Of a DNA stretch of 64,000 nucleotides, positions 24,357-34,168 are shown piece by piece. The stretch lies in contig NZ_JAUPEC010000020.1 of assembly GCF_030551755.1 (NCBI RefSeq), forward strand, positions 1 to 64,000, in the 5' to 3' direction. The position numbers and the translations under genes are program-made. The notes below the pieces were generated by a model, which was not told where the DNA came from, made no database searches, and saw nothing but the letters and a program-made list of their open reading frames with translations. Origin of the DNA: Pseudocolwellia sp. AS88 (GTDB lineage Bacteria; Pseudomonadota; Gammaproteobacteria; Enterobacterales; Alteromonadaceae). The first letter of the stretch is position 1. Each line of letters begins with the position of its first letter.

Positions 24357-26203
24357 AAACAACGCACTCTACTGATGAGCTTATTCGTATTTTGGTTTTT
24401 GGTCATAAAGAATTTAGCCAGTTGATGAGCAGTGTTATGTCTGAATTCAGCGAGAAAGCACATTTTCATATACTCGACACTATTGTTGATAGCATAACTG
24501 AAGTTGAGCAGCACATTAAAGAATTCAGACCTGATGCAATAGTTAGTGCTGGCGCCAATGCAGCCTATCTTAAAACATATTTAGAAATCCCCGTTCTTTC
24601 TCTTAATAGCTCAACAGACGATATTATTTTAGCGGTTAGAAGAGCCGCACAAGTTTCAAAAGACATTGTTTTAATAAATTTTGGTCAACCTTCTCCTGTT
24701 GTTCCTTTATTGGAAGCAGCGTTAAACGTTTCTATCCAAGAAGAGATATATACAACCTCAGAAGAAGCGAGAGAGATCTTTCAGTTAACGCGCCAACGAA
24801 AGCATATTGTTTATGTTGGTGCTAGTTTGGTGTGTGGTTTAGCAACTAAGTATGGTTTTCCGGCCTTTTTACTTTATACATCAGATTCATGTAGAAAAAC
24901 CTTAACTAAAGCAATAGATGCTGGGCGTAATCATGTTAAGACTTTACAAAAAACGGCATTAACCGATTGGCTTATTCATCAATCTAAAACTCCTATATTT
25001 ATGACTGATGAGCAAGGCGATTCAGTTATTTTTAACCATGCTGCACATAAAGACCTTGGTATAAATAACAATAATTACGATGAACTTGAAAACTTTATAC
25101 ATCCTAATGAACAGCAGCGTCAAACTGATGGTGAATGTGAAATTCACGGAACTGAGTGGTGGTTTCATCAAGATCGTGTTGTAACCAAAGGAACTCCTTC
25201 TTATGTATATCAGCTTTATCGTAAGCAACCAAAAAACGAAAAGCAGATCATATCAAATAGGCATGATTTAGTTTATTCATCTCCTGCGTTAGCTGACGTT
25301 GTTCAGCAAGTTAAGTCATTTTCAACTTCACCCAGTAACGTTTTAATTTATGGTGAATCAGGTACGGGTAAAGAGCTTATAGCCAGAGCGGTTCATCAAC
25401 ATAGCCCTTACGCTAATGGTCGCTTTGTTGCATTAAACTGTTCAGCAATACCTACAGAGTTATTTGAAGGGGAATTATTCGGATATCGTGATGGCGCATT
25501 TACAGGTTCAAAACGTGGTGGTCGAAAAGGTCTTATTGAAGAAGCGCAAAATGGAGTGCTTTTTTTAGATGAAATAAGTGAGCTAGCTTTAGATCAGCAA
25601 TCAAAGTTATTACGTTTTATGCAAGAAAGGCATTACCGCCCGTTAGGCTCTAATGAAGAAAAACCCGTTAACCTTAAGTTAGTTGCGGCATCAAACAAGC
25701 CTTTGCGTGAATTAGTTGAAGAAGGTTTATTTAGAGAGGATCTATTCTTCAGACTTAATGTTTTCAATATACACATTCCAACACTTAGTGAACGTCCTGA
25801 AGATATTCATAGAATAGCAGAGCAAAAGCTTACAGCATTTATATCAAGCTATCGTTTATCTTTTTTAGTGGAAGATATTTTACCTCCCATACTTAATGAC
25901 CTTTGCAATTATTCATGGCCTGGAAATGTTCGAGAATTAGAAAACGTATTGGAACGTTTAGTCGCTTATTTACAAATGGCAGACAAAGGCACCGATATTA
26001 AACAAGTATTAAAACGAATTGCCCCTGAAATGGTAGAGCAAGAAAGTTTTGATGCAAATAACGGATTAGTAAAAGCCAAAGAGCTTGAACTAGTTGTTGA
26101 AGCAATGACTCGCTTCAATGGAGATAAACGTCGAGTAGCAAGTTATCTCGGATTAAGCCAAACCACTTTGTGGCGACGACTTAAAAATATAAATAATAAT
26201 TAA
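24353..26203 (+). CDS. PrpR-type sigma-54-dependent transcriptional activator
   Basis: 616 residues in the PrpR layout. N-terminal ligand domain (PrpR_N; residues about 10-190, with VSAGANAAYLKTYLEIPVLSLN), then a short PAS-like part (TDWLIHQSKTPIFMTDEQGD), an AAA+ sigma-54 domain with Walker A GESGTGKE, the GAFTGSKRGG loop that contacts sigma-54, and a Walker B-like LFLDEISEL, and a Fis-type HTH (RVASYLGLSQTTLWRRLKNI) at the end. PrpR in Salmonella senses 2-methylcitrate; here the ligand is unknown and no prpBCD genes are present. Likely activates its own operon and the VOC gene. The start is set by the strong SD at 24339-24349. Confidence 0.93.
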   Translation: MKTTHSTDELIRILVFGHKEFSQLMSSVMSEFSEKAHFHILDTIVDSITEVEQHIKEFRPDAIVSAGANAAYLKTYLEIPVLSLNSSTDDIILAVRRAAQVSKDIVLINFGQPSPVVPLLEAALNVSIQEEIYTTSEEAREIFQLTRQRKHIVYVGASLVCGLATKYGFPAFLLYTSDSCRKTLTKAIDAGRNHVKTLQKTALTDWLIHQSKTPIFMTDEQGDSVIFNHAAHKDLGINNNNYDELENFIHPNEQQRQTDGECEIHGTEWWFHQDRVVTKGTPSYVYQLYRKQPKNEKQIISNRHDLVYSSPALADVVQQVKSFSTSPSNVLIYGESGTGKELIARAVHQHSPYANGRFVALNCSAIPTELFEGELFGYRDGAFTGSKRGGRKGLIEEAQNGVLFLDEISELALDQQSKLLRFMQERHYRPLGSNEEKPVNLKLVAASNKPLRELVEEGLFREDLFFRLNVFNIHIPTLSERPEDIHRIAEQKLTAFISSYRLSFLVEDILPPILNDLCNYSWPGNVRELENVLERLVAYLQMADKGTDIKQVLKRIAPEMVEQESFDANNGLVKAKELELVVEAMTRFNGDKRRVASYLGLSQTTLWRRLKNINNN

Positions 26204-26269
26204 AACAATAAAAGCACCAACCTTTAAACAAGCAGTGAACTAAAAATTACAATAAACGGAGAACAGACA

Positions 26270-28843
26270 ATGGCAAACCTACGCAAAAATACTTTAGCAA
26301 GTAGTATCGTGCTAGCTCTTAGTGGCGGATTATATTCAGCTGCCCCGGCTTATGCAGAAGAAGCAGTAACTGATAAAAAGATTGAAATTATCAGTATTTC
26401 TCGTAAACGTCCTGAAAGCATACAAGAAGTTCCAATTGCTATTACAGCTTTATCTGAAAAGGTGATTGAAAGTGCAGGTATCGAGCGACCAGGTGACGCT
26501 ATTGGACTTATCCCAAATATTACTATGGTTGATGCTTCAAATGTAGGTGATACACAAGTAACTATCCGAGGTATTGTTTCTACTCGTGATGCTGAATCAA
26601 CATTTGCTTATGTTGTTGATGGGGTATTAATGACTAACCCAAATGGCTTTAATGAAGAGCTTTTTGATGTTGCTCAAATCGAAGTGTTAAAAGGTCCACA
26701 AGGCGCACTTTATGGTCGTAATGCTGTTGCTGGCGCCATTATTGTTACCACTAAAGAGCCTTCTGATGAATTTGAAGGTACATTTAAAGCGGGTTTAGCT
26801 AATAACAACACCAATAAAATTAGTGGTGTGATAAGTGGGCCATTATCTGAAACCGTTCGTGCTCGCTTATCTGCAAGCCACAACAGCACTGATGGACATT
26901 ATTCTAATACATTTACAGGTGCTGACGACTCTGTTGATTACCTAGAAGATAGTAACATTCGTGGTCGATTAGTTTGGGATGCGAGCGACATACTTAAACT
27001 TGATTTCAGAGCCAGTTTTAGTGACGTTGAAGGTGGTGCAATTAATTATAACGCTAACTTTGCTTTACCTTCTTTTGAAACTGCATTTAATCAGCCAGCG
27101 TATTTTGCTGATGTAAATGACCATGATTTTGTGTTTACTTCTAACGTGCCTGGCATTAATGAACAAACAACTTTTGAAACTTCTTTAAAAGCAGAGCTTG
27201 ATTTAGACGGTTACGATGTAACGGCTGTACTTGCTTACAATGACTTAGAAGAAACATTATTATCTGATGGCACAAGTGCGTCATTTTACGGTTATGAATT
27301 AACTGAACAATGTCAAACGGATCGCGCTACTTTAAACAATGCGCCTGCAGCTATTGGTGGTGCCGACAGAACCGACTTATTTGGTGAATTCTTCGCACCT
27401 TTTGGTGTATTTGCGCCAGGTGTTGAGTTTACTGGTGTATATGGCCCATTTACACCAACAGCGTGTGACGGTTATCAATTCCAAGAACGTAGCCAATCTG
27501 ATTTTAGTGGTGAATTACGTTTCACTTCAGACTCTGAAACTGATGCTTTACGTTGGATCGCAGGTCTTTATTTCGCTGAAATTGAGCGTGATGTTGTTGT
27601 AGCTTATGGCGCCGATACAGGTCAAGGTTTCCTTAACCAAGCTTACATTCCACCAACTGGACCAAACCCTACCGATTTATTATTCGATGACACTTACGAT
27701 ACTTCAGTTATGTCAGTATTTGGTCAATTAGAATACGACTTAAATGAACAATGGGAATTATCTGTTGCATTACGTTACGATCATGAAGCCCGCGATGTTA
27801 GTAATAATGTACCTAATGTGAGTGCTTCAGGTTTAAATGTTAATACGATTGTTAACGGTGAAGTAGGACCAATAAACCCAGCCTTTACTGCAAATCCTGA
27901 CGGAATTCCAGATCGTAGCCGTTCATTTAGCCATTGGCAGCCTAAAGTCACTTTATCTTATGCTGCTAGCGAAACATGGAACTGGTACGCAAGTTATGGG
28001 GTAGGTTTCAGAAGTGGTGGCTTTAACTCTATTGGTACAGAAGCAACCCTAGATTTCTGGTTTAATGCTACAGGTGAAGGTAATCCAGGTGATTCCGTTA
28101 ATGCACAATTATTGGTTAGTGATGAATATGAAAAAGAAGTAACAACCAATGTTGAGCTAGGCTTCAAAGCTAGTTTCCTTGATAACAAAATTAAACTTAA
28201 TGCGGCTATTTTTGATACCACGGTAGAAGATAATCAGTTCTTCGAATTCTTTGCCGGACCATTCGGTTTGATCCGTGCGGTAACCACCATTGATGAACTT
28301 CAAATTAGAGGTTTTGAAATGGATGTTAATGCTCAGGTAACTGAAGATATTAGTGTATTTGCTGGCGTTGGTTTACTTGATAGTGAAATAAAAGAAAACA
28401 AAAACCGTCCGCTTTCAGAAGGTAATACGGCACCACAATCACCAGACGAAACTTTTACTTTAGGTATCAATTGGGATTACTCAATCAACCAAGATTTAGT
28501 TTTAACTACTCGTCTTGATTGGCAATACGTAGGGGAAACTTACTTCCATTCGTTACAAGGTGAGCAAACACCAACGATCTGGGATTTCTTTGGCACCTTA
28601 GGTGGTGGCGTACCAGCTGGACCTCATCCTGTTGATTTCACAAACGCAACTCGTGATGCCTACGATACATTGAATCTTCGTATTAGCTTAGACAGTGAAA
28701 ACTGGACTGTTGCTCTTTGGTCTAAAAACCTTACAGACGAAACATATTTACAAGAAGTTATACCAACACCTGAGTTTGGTGGATCGTTCCTACATCCATC
28801 AGCGCTTAGATCATATGGTGTTGACTTTTCTTACCGTTTTTAA
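26270..28843 (+). CDS. TonB-dependent outer-membrane receptor
   Basis: 857 residues. Signal peptide to AYAEE, then a TonB-box-like stretch (KIEIISISRKRPESIQ), the plug domain (EVPIAITALSEKVIESAGIE...VTIRGIVSTRD), and a 22-strand barrel ending in SYGVDFSYRF with terminal Phe. It probably imports the carbon source handled by the following genes. 66 bp separate it from the activator gene with no terminator, so read-through is likely; GGAGAACAGACA precedes the ATG. The substrate class (siderophore versus carboxylate or other) cannot be read from sequence. Confidence 0.92.
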   Translation: MANLRKNTLASSIVLALSGGLYSAAPAYAEEAVTDKKIEIISISRKRPESIQEVPIAITALSEKVIESAGIERPGDAIGLIPNITMVDASNVGDTQVTIRGIVSTRDAESTFAYVVDGVLMTNPNGFNEELFDVAQIEVLKGPQGALYGRNAVAGAIIVTTKEPSDEFEGTFKAGLANNNTNKISGVISGPLSETVRARLSASHNSTDGHYSNTFTGADDSVDYLEDSNIRGRLVWDASDILKLDFRASFSDVEGGAINYNANFALPSFETAFNQPAYFADVNDHDFVFTSNVPGINEQTTFETSLKAELDLDGYDVTAVLAYNDLEETLLSDGTSASFYGYELTEQCQTDRATLNNAPAAIGGADRTDLFGEFFAPFGVFAPGVEFTGVYGPFTPTACDGYQFQERSQSDFSGELRFTSDSETDALRWIAGLYFAEIERDVVVAYGADTGQGFLNQAYIPPTGPNPTDLLFDDTYDTSVMSVFGQLEYDLNEQWELSVALRYDHEARDVSNNVPNVSASGLNVNTIVNGEVGPINPAFTANPDGIPDRSRSFSHWQPKVTLSYAASETWNWYASYGVGFRSGGFNSIGTEATLDFWFNATGEGNPGDSVNAQLLVSDEYEKEVTTNVELGFKASFLDNKIKLNAAIFDTTVEDNQFFEFFAGPFGLIRAVTTIDELQIRGFEMDVNAQVTEDISVFAGVGLLDSEIKENKNRPLSEGNTAPQSPDETFTLGINWDYSINQDLVLTTRLDWQYVGETYFHSLQGEQTPTIWDFFGTLGGGVPAGPHPVDFTNATRDAYDTLNLRISLDSENWTVALWSKNLTDETYLQEVIPTPEFGGSFLHPSALRSYGVDFSYRF

Positions 28844-28885
28844 TTTTCAAAGCCACTTGGCTTTTAATGATTTGGAGTACACAAG

Positions 28886-30088
28886 ATGAAAAACAAACCC
28901 TTAGCTGGACTGCGTATTATCGATTTAACGCACATGTTATCAGGTCCATACTGTGGAATGATCCTAGCTGATTTAGGGGCTGAAACAATTAAAGTGGAAC
29001 CATTACAAGGTGAAGGTACACGTAAATTGTTAGCGAACGATCCTAATAACTCTGTTAACGGTATGGGCGCTTATTTTATAACCCTTAACCGTAATAAACA
29101 GAGTATATGTATCGATCTTAAGTCTCCTGAAGGACTAGAAGTTTTTTATGATTTGGTTAAAAAATCAGACGTGGTTGTGAATAACTTTGGTGCCGGTGTA
29201 CCTACACGTTTGAAGATTGATCATGAACATTTAAAAGCTGTTAATCCACGTATTATCTCTTGTTCAGTTACAGGGTTTGGTAATAGTGGACCAGCGTTTA
29301 AACGTCCTGCATTTGACCAAGTTGCGCAAGCAATGGGTGGCGGTATGTCTATTACAGGTGAAGGGCCTGAACAACAAGTTAGAGCAGGTATCCCTATTGG
29401 TGATTTAGGTGGCGGAATGTTCGCCGTAATGGGAATTCAAGCAGCCTTGTTAGAAAGAGAACGTAGTGGAGAAGGGCAAGATATCGATATATCTATGCTT
29501 GATTGTCAAATTTCTTTATTGAATTACATGGCAACCATGCACTTTATCTCAGGTGAAAACCCTTACCCAATTGGTAACTCTCACTTTGTTCATGTGCCAT
29601 ACAATACCTTTACAAGTTCAGATGGATATATTGTTATCGCGGTTATTACTGATAACTTTTGGCAGAACTTGAAAGAGTTATTAGGTGTGGCAGAATTCGA
29701 TAAGCCTGAATACGACACTCAGCCTGGTCGTTGGAAAGATCGTGATTTTATTAATGAAACTTTAAATAAAGTATTATCACAGAACACTTCCGCACATTGG
29801 CTAGGTTTGCTTGAAGGCGCTAGAATTCCATGTGCGCCAGTGAATAATTTTTCACAAGCGCTTAATGATGAACAAGTGTTACATCGTAATATGGTGGTTG
29901 AACTGTCAGATCCTGAAGGTCATAAAACTAAAGGACCAGGTAGCCCAATTAAGTTCTCAAGAACCAACGAGGAAACTTTCTCAGCGGCTCCTGCATTGGG
30001 CGAACATACAGACCAAGTGTTACATGAATTGTTAGGTATGGATGAAGAAGAGGTTAAACGATTGAAAGCATCAGGAGTGATCGGCTAA
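28886..30088 (+). CDS. CaiB/BaiF family III CoA-transferase
   Basis: 400 residues, full length for the family. It starts GLRIIDLTHMLSGPYCGMILADLGAETIKVEP (CoA-binding) and has the catalytic aspartate region GIPIGDLGGGMFAVMGIQAALLERE (likely D169). It transfers CoA from a donor such as succinyl-CoA to a carboxylic acid. The stop overlaps the next ATG by one base (TAATG). With a following lyase of the HMG-CoA family it could activate a branched dicarboxylate such as 3-hydroxy-3-methylglutarate, citramalate or itaconate-derived acids (inference). Confidence 0.92.
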   Translation: MKNKPLAGLRIIDLTHMLSGPYCGMILADLGAETIKVEPLQGEGTRKLLANDPNNSVNGMGAYFITLNRNKQSICIDLKSPEGLEVFYDLVKKSDVVVNNFGAGVPTRLKIDHEHLKAVNPRIISCSVTGFGNSGPAFKRPAFDQVAQAMGGGMSITGEGPEQQVRAGIPIGDLGGGMFAVMGIQAALLERERSGEGQDIDISMLDCQISLLNYMATMHFISGENPYPIGNSHFVHVPYNTFTSSDGYIVIAVITDNFWQNLKELLGVAEFDKPEYDTQPGRWKDRDFINETLNKVLSQNTSAHWLGLLEGARIPCAPVNNFSQALNDEQVLHRNMVVELSDPEGHKTKGPGSPIKFSRTNEETFSAAPALGEHTDQVLHELLGMDEEEVKRLKASGVIG

Positions 30089-30990
30089 TGGCTTCTAATA
30101 AAGTAATCATTAATGATGTCGGTCCTCGTGACGGCTTGCAAAATCAGCCGAAGATCTTAGATTTACAACAACGTTTAGCTCTTATTTTAGCGCTTGAAGC
30201 GGCAAAAGTTCCTGAGATTGAAGTAGGTGCTTTTGTCTCTCCTAAAGCGGTGCCTGCAATGGCTGGTACAGCGGATTTATTTCCGTTGTTACCAAAAGGC
30301 AGTGCGGTATATTCAGGGTTAATACCGAATATGAAAGGCTTTGAGCTTGCTTCTAAGGCAAATGTTCCTTTAATGTCATTGGTGGTTGCAGCATCTAATA
30401 CCATGAATGAAAAAAACATTAAAATGAAAACAGAGCAGAGTGTTGATGTTTGTCGCGAGGTACTCACTTTAGCAAAATCTAAAGGTGCTAATGTTCAAGC
30501 TTACGTAGCTACAGCATGGGAATGTCCGTTTGAAGGTGCAATAAAAGCTGATGAAGTTTATCGTGTAACCGAACAACTGATTGACGCTGGCGCAACTGGG
30601 ATCGTTATTGCAGATACTATTGGCGCTGCTAACCCAGCAGAAGTTGCAAGCTTGATGGAAGGTTTAACAAGCCGATTTGATAGCAATATATTGTCATGTC
30701 ATTTTCATGATACTCGCGCTATGGGGCTTGCTAATGTTTACGCAGCTCTTGAATCGGGTATTCGCAAGTTTGATGCATCAATTGCCGGTTTAGGTGGTTG
30801 TCCCTTTGCTCCAGGCGCAAGTGGTAACGTAGCAACTGAAGACGTTGTTATGATGCTTGAACAAATGGGATATGACACAGGTATTGATATTCCACTCTTG
30901 TTAAAAGCGTCTGATTTAGCTATCGAGCTAACGGGTACTGCAACAGGTGGTAATGCAAAAAACTGGATGGAAAAACATTACAATAAGTAA
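30088..30990 (+). CDS. HMG-CoA lyase-like enzyme (DRE-TIM metallolyase)
   Basis: 300 residues, typical HMG-CoA lyase length. Motifs: NDVGPRDGLQNQPKIL (metal-binding start), GIVIADTIGAANP, SCHFHDTRAMGLANVYAA (metal His pair) and GLGGCPFAPGASGNVATEDV, which carries the active-site Cys. Family members cleave 3-hydroxy-3-methylglutaryl-CoA to acetyl-CoA and acetoacetate; related enzymes act on other 3-hydroxy-3-methyl acyl-CoAs. Coupled to the CoA-transferase upstream, so the pair forms a CoA-activation and cleavage module. A strong terminator follows. Confidence 0.92.
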   Translation: MASNKVIINDVGPRDGLQNQPKILDLQQRLALILALEAAKVPEIEVGAFVSPKAVPAMAGTADLFPLLPKGSAVYSGLIPNMKGFELASKANVPLMSLVVAASNTMNEKNIKMKTEQSVDVCREVLTLAKSKGANVQAYVATAWECPFEGAIKADEVYRVTEQLIDAGATGIVIADTIGAANPAEVASLMEGLTSRFDSNILSCHFHDTRAMGLANVYAALESGIRKFDASIAGLGGCPFAPGASGNVATEDVVMMLEQMGYDTGIDIPLLLKASDLAIELTGTATGGNAKNWMEKHYNK

Positions 30991-31030
30991 TCGACTTTAG
31001 CCTAAAAACAAGAGAAACTTAATGTATTAA

Positions 31031-31060
31031 AACGGTCAACAATGTTGGCCGTTTTTTATT
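31031..31060 (+). terminator. Terminator of the catabolic operon
   Basis: AACGGTCAAC / GTTGGCCGTT, a 10-bp stem with one G-T wobble, 3-nt loop, then TTTTATT. Confidence 0.85.
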
Positions 31061-31087
31061 TCTGCAATATAAAAATAAAGAGTATTT

Positions 31088-31169
31088 AACCTCAACTTGG
31101 GATAATGAATGTCACAATATTCAATAAAAATAGCTTATTGAATAACTTTGCTTATCCCGAACTGAGGTT
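31088..31169. repeat. Nested inverted repeat (possible MITE or palindromic element)
   Basis: Outer 18-bp arms AACCTCAACTTGGGATAA (31088-31105) and TTATCCCGAACTGAGGTT (31152-31169) match at 15 of 18. Inner arms TATTCAATAA (31118-31127) and TTATTGAATA (31135-31144) are perfect. The whole 82 bp lies between the operon terminator and the phosphoesterase gene. Confidence 0.6.
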
Positions 31170-31211
31170 ATCTATATTAATTAACCCATTAGGTATTACA
31201 GGAGGTAACTC

Positions 31212-32003
31212 ATGAAACTTGCCATATTATCTGATATTCATAGTAATGTTTTTGCTTTAGAAGCAGTGATTGCTGATGTGAAAAAGCATAATGTTGATTA
31301 CATGGTTAATCTTGGCGATATTCTTTACGGACCGATAGCTCCTAAAGCGACTTATGAACTTTTAATGAAGCACAATTTTATTACTATTTGTGGCAATCAA
31401 GATCGGCAAATATTTGAAGCTACAACCGCTGAAATTGCGTCAAATCCTACTATGAAGTTTATTATTGATGACTTAGGTGAAGATCCTATTGAATGGATGA
31501 AGTCTTTACCATTCGACAAGCAATTAAGCGATGATATTTATTTATGTCATGGCACACCAAGCAATGATTTAATTTACTTACTCGAAAATGTTGAATGTGG
31601 TTATGCACGTTTACGTTCTGATAATGATATTTTAAGTCTATTGAATGGTCAAAAGTCACCAATAATATGCTGTGGTCATACTCATACACCGCGAACGGTT
31701 TCTTTAAGTACAGGCCAGGTTGTTGTAAATCCGGGTAGTGTTGGTTTACAGGCGTATACCGATGATGAACCGAATATTCATTCAATGGAAAATTTTAATA
31801 CTATGGCTTCTTATGCTCTTCTTGAAAAAGTAAGTGGTGAAAAAGCGAACAGTAAGGAAGCAAGCTCAACTAAAGCCAATGAAAGCTGGAAGGTTCAGCA
31901 TATTAATGTACCTTATGATGTTAAATCAGCTGTCGAAGCTTGCATGAAAAGAGACAGACAGGATTGGGTTCATTTTTTAACGACTGGACGAAAGTGCCCG
32001 TAG
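31212..32003 (+). CDS. Calcineurin-like metallophosphoesterase
   Basis: 263 residues. Metal-site motifs in order: LSDIHSNVFALEA (D, H), NLGDILYGP (GD), CGNQDRQI (GN), CHGTPSND (H) and CGHTHTPRTV (GHTH). The overall form is the YfcE/MJ0936-like phosphodiesterase family. Substrate unknown. AGGAGGTAACTC precedes the ATG. A Lys/Ser/Glu-rich insert (KVSGEKANSKEASSTKANE) before the last strand is unusual and likely a flexible loop. Confidence 0.88.
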   Translation: MKLAILSDIHSNVFALEAVIADVKKHNVDYMVNLGDILYGPIAPKATYELLMKHNFITICGNQDRQIFEATTAEIASNPTMKFIIDDLGEDPIEWMKSLPFDKQLSDDIYLCHGTPSNDLIYLLENVECGYARLRSDNDILSLLNGQKSPIICCGHTHTPRTVSLSTGQVVVNPGSVGLQAYTDDEPNIHSMENFNTMASYALLEKVSGEKANSKEASSTKANESWKVQHINVPYDVKSAVEACMKRDRQDWVHFLTTGRKCP

Positions 32004-32112
32004 AAAATGTTCATAACTGATAGAAACGGTAGGCATAATACCTAAACTATAAGTTAGTTTACGTATTATGCTAAGTTGTCCAGATTTAGGTATTTATACT
32101 AAGTGGCTAGAA

Positions 32113-32643
32113 TTAAGCATCAATAAACTGTTTACGCCATTCTTCTTCACTAAATAAGTCTTTTCCTGACTCAACTCTATCAACAAAAGTTAATCCGTCT
32201 AAATGATCCATTTCGTGTTGAAAAATACGAGCTAAAAAGCCAGATAAATCTTTGTTATGTTTATTATCATATTGATCGTAATAGCTCACATGAATACTGT
32301 TATAACGAGGCACTAAACCTCGAATAGAAGGAACACTTAAACAGCCCTCCCAATCTTTTTCAACTTCATCACCATGAGCGATGATTTTAGGATTAATAAT
32401 CGCTGTTGGCTCCATTAGTGGAGCATCTGGGTAACGCTGGTTTGGTTTAGAGCACATAATAAAAATGCGTTCGCTAATATCAATTTGTGGCGCGGCAATG
32501 CCAACCCCACCAGCTTTTTTTACTGTCTCAAACAAATGATTAATAAGTTGCTGAGTTGTTTCAGACAAAATGTCATGAACAGGTTCTGCTATTTTTCTTA
32601 GCGTAGGGTGACCTAGTTGAATAATGTGACTTGTTGTAGACAT
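32113..32643 (-). CDS. def: Peptide deformylase
   Basis: 176 residues. The three metal-site motifs are complete: GVGIAAPQ, EGCLSVP and QHEMDHLDG. It removes the formyl group from nascent proteins. It is not next to fmt, so it is probably an additional copy (Def2-like); a primary def-fmt pair is expected elsewhere in the genome. The MFS gene lies 42 bp upstream on the same strand. Confidence 0.92.
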   Translation of the reverse strand: MSTTSHIIQLGHPTLRKIAEPVHDILSETTQQLINHLFETVKKAGGVGIAAPQIDISERIFIMCSKPNQRYPDAPLMEPTAIINPKIIAHGDEVEKDWEGCLSVPSIRGLVPRYNSIHVSYYDQYDNKHNKDLSGFLARIFQHEMDHLDGLTFVDRVESGKDLFSEEEWRKQFIDA

Positions 32644-32685
32644 TAATTATGCTCCATCTAATTGATTTTATTGTTTTTCGTATTG

Positions 32686-33927
32686 TTATTTTTGAAGCGG
32701 CTCAGTTTTAATTTGAGCTATTTCAAGTTCAGCCTTTTGAAGTTTCTTATGATGAATATAAAAGTATAGTGTTACAGTAAAAAGAATAATCAAAAAAGGT
32801 AGGCTTGAAAGTAATACTCCATACCAACCTGCTTTATATAAAACCCAGCCAGCAAGTAAACTAGCAACAGCCTGAAAACCAAATAATATGAAATCGTTTA
32901 ATGCTTGTACCTTATATTTTTCACTTGGTAAGTAACTTAATGGTAGCAAGCTAGTTCCACTTAAAAACAAGAAGTTCCAACCAACACCTAATAATACAAG
33001 TGCCCACCAATAGTGAATAACCTGTTCACCTGCAAACGCGATAATTATCACTGAGCCATACATTAAGGTACCTGCTAGCATTAATGCTTTTAATCCAAAT
33101 TTTTTAACCAACCAAGCGGTAAATAATGAAGGTAAAAACATGGCTACGATATGGCTTTGTATCACCCATTTAGTTTCTAAAAGGGAATGTCCATTGTGTT
33201 GATGCATACTTAACGGTGTCGCTGTCATTAAGTAGCTCATCAGAGCAAAACCAATAGCTGCACAAAGTACTGAAATGATAAAGATAGGTTGTTTAATGAT
33301 AACCAATAAAGGGCGTGTGTTTTCGTTGTTTATAATGCTTTCAGATTCTACATTTTCAAATTGAGAAATAATCACTAAAGCTACAACAACAAGTAAGGAA
33401 AGTACTAAAAATGAGCCCGTATAACCTTGTGGAGAGTCTATTAAATCTTTGGCTGCCAAGGCAATGTCGGGCCCTAAAAATGCAGCAAAAATACCACTGA
33501 GCATAAGTATTGATAACACCGTAGGAATATCGGCTTTAGTAGGTGCATTTTCTATAGCTGCAAAGCGTAACTGTTGTATAAAAGCACTACTTGAACCAAA
33601 CATTAAGCTAGCCAAAACAAACAATTCAAAATTTAGTTGGTAAGTTGCTAATGCAGCAAAAAGAGACGCAATAAACGAAATAATAAAACCTGTAATAACG
33701 GCGAACTTTCTGCCTTTAACTTTAGCGAGTAATGCCGCTGGAATAGAAGTACAAGCAACACCTAAAATCATGACAGTAATAGGCAGTGTCGCCATCGAAG
33801 GATTGTTACCCATCTTAGTAGATAATATGCCGCCAATAAATACGATAACAGGTGAAGCAGCCATCACTAAAGGTTGAGTAATAAACAATAACCATATGTT
33901 TTTAGGTAAGGTAAAAAAACGTGACAT
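32686..33927 (-). CDS. MFS transporter
   Basis: About 413 residues with 12 predicted TM segments. The start near MSRFFTLPKNIWLLF is preferred; an in-frame TTG at 33948 is an alternative. The loop 2-3 region reads LLAKVKGRKFAVITG (loose form of the MFS motif A). A cytoplasmic stretch VESESIINNENTRP separates the two halves. No closer subfamily is recognisable. It may share a transcript with the deformylase gene downstream (42 bp). Confidence 0.85.
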   Translation of the reverse strand: MSRFFTLPKNIWLLFITQPLVMAASPVIVFIGGILSTKMGNNPSMATLPITVMILGVACTSIPAALLAKVKGRKFAVITGFIISFIASLFAALATYQLNFELFVLASLMFGSSSAFIQQLRFAAIENAPTKADIPTVLSILMLSGIFAAFLGPDIALAAKDLIDSPQGYTGSFLVLSLLVVVALVIISQFENVESESIINNENTRPLLVIIKQPIFIISVLCAAIGFALMSYLMTATPLSMHQHNGHSLLETKWVIQSHIVAMFLPSLFTAWLVKKFGLKALMLAGTLMYGSVIIIAFAGEQVIHYWWALVLLGVGWNFLFLSGTSLLPLSYLPSEKYKVQALNDFILFGFQAVASLLAGWVLYKAGWYGVLLSSLPFLIILFTVTLYFYIHHKKLQKAELEIAQIKTEPLQK

Positions 33928-34071
33928 TCCCCACGCAGAACCTAACAAAATAACTAGAGTAATGATGATGTTAATGAGCCGTAAGTCCTATTTTATAAAT
34001 GAAATGGATTAGTGTTAATAATACAGAATAATGACGAGCTGAGGCGAATAGTTTTATTGTTGATTGATAAT

Positions 34072-34107
34072 AAAAAAGAGTTGAGCTCAATAACATGAAC
34101 TCAACTC
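34072..34107 (-). terminator. Terminator of the aldehyde dehydrogenase gene
   Basis: GAGTTGAG (34078-34085) / CTCAACTC (34100-34107), perfect 8 bp, followed on the minus strand by TTTTTT (34072-34077). Confidence 0.85.
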
Positions 34108-34168
34108 TATTTAGATAAAACCTTAAGTAAGCTTAATGGTTAATACGATAACTAAATGCGAATTATCT

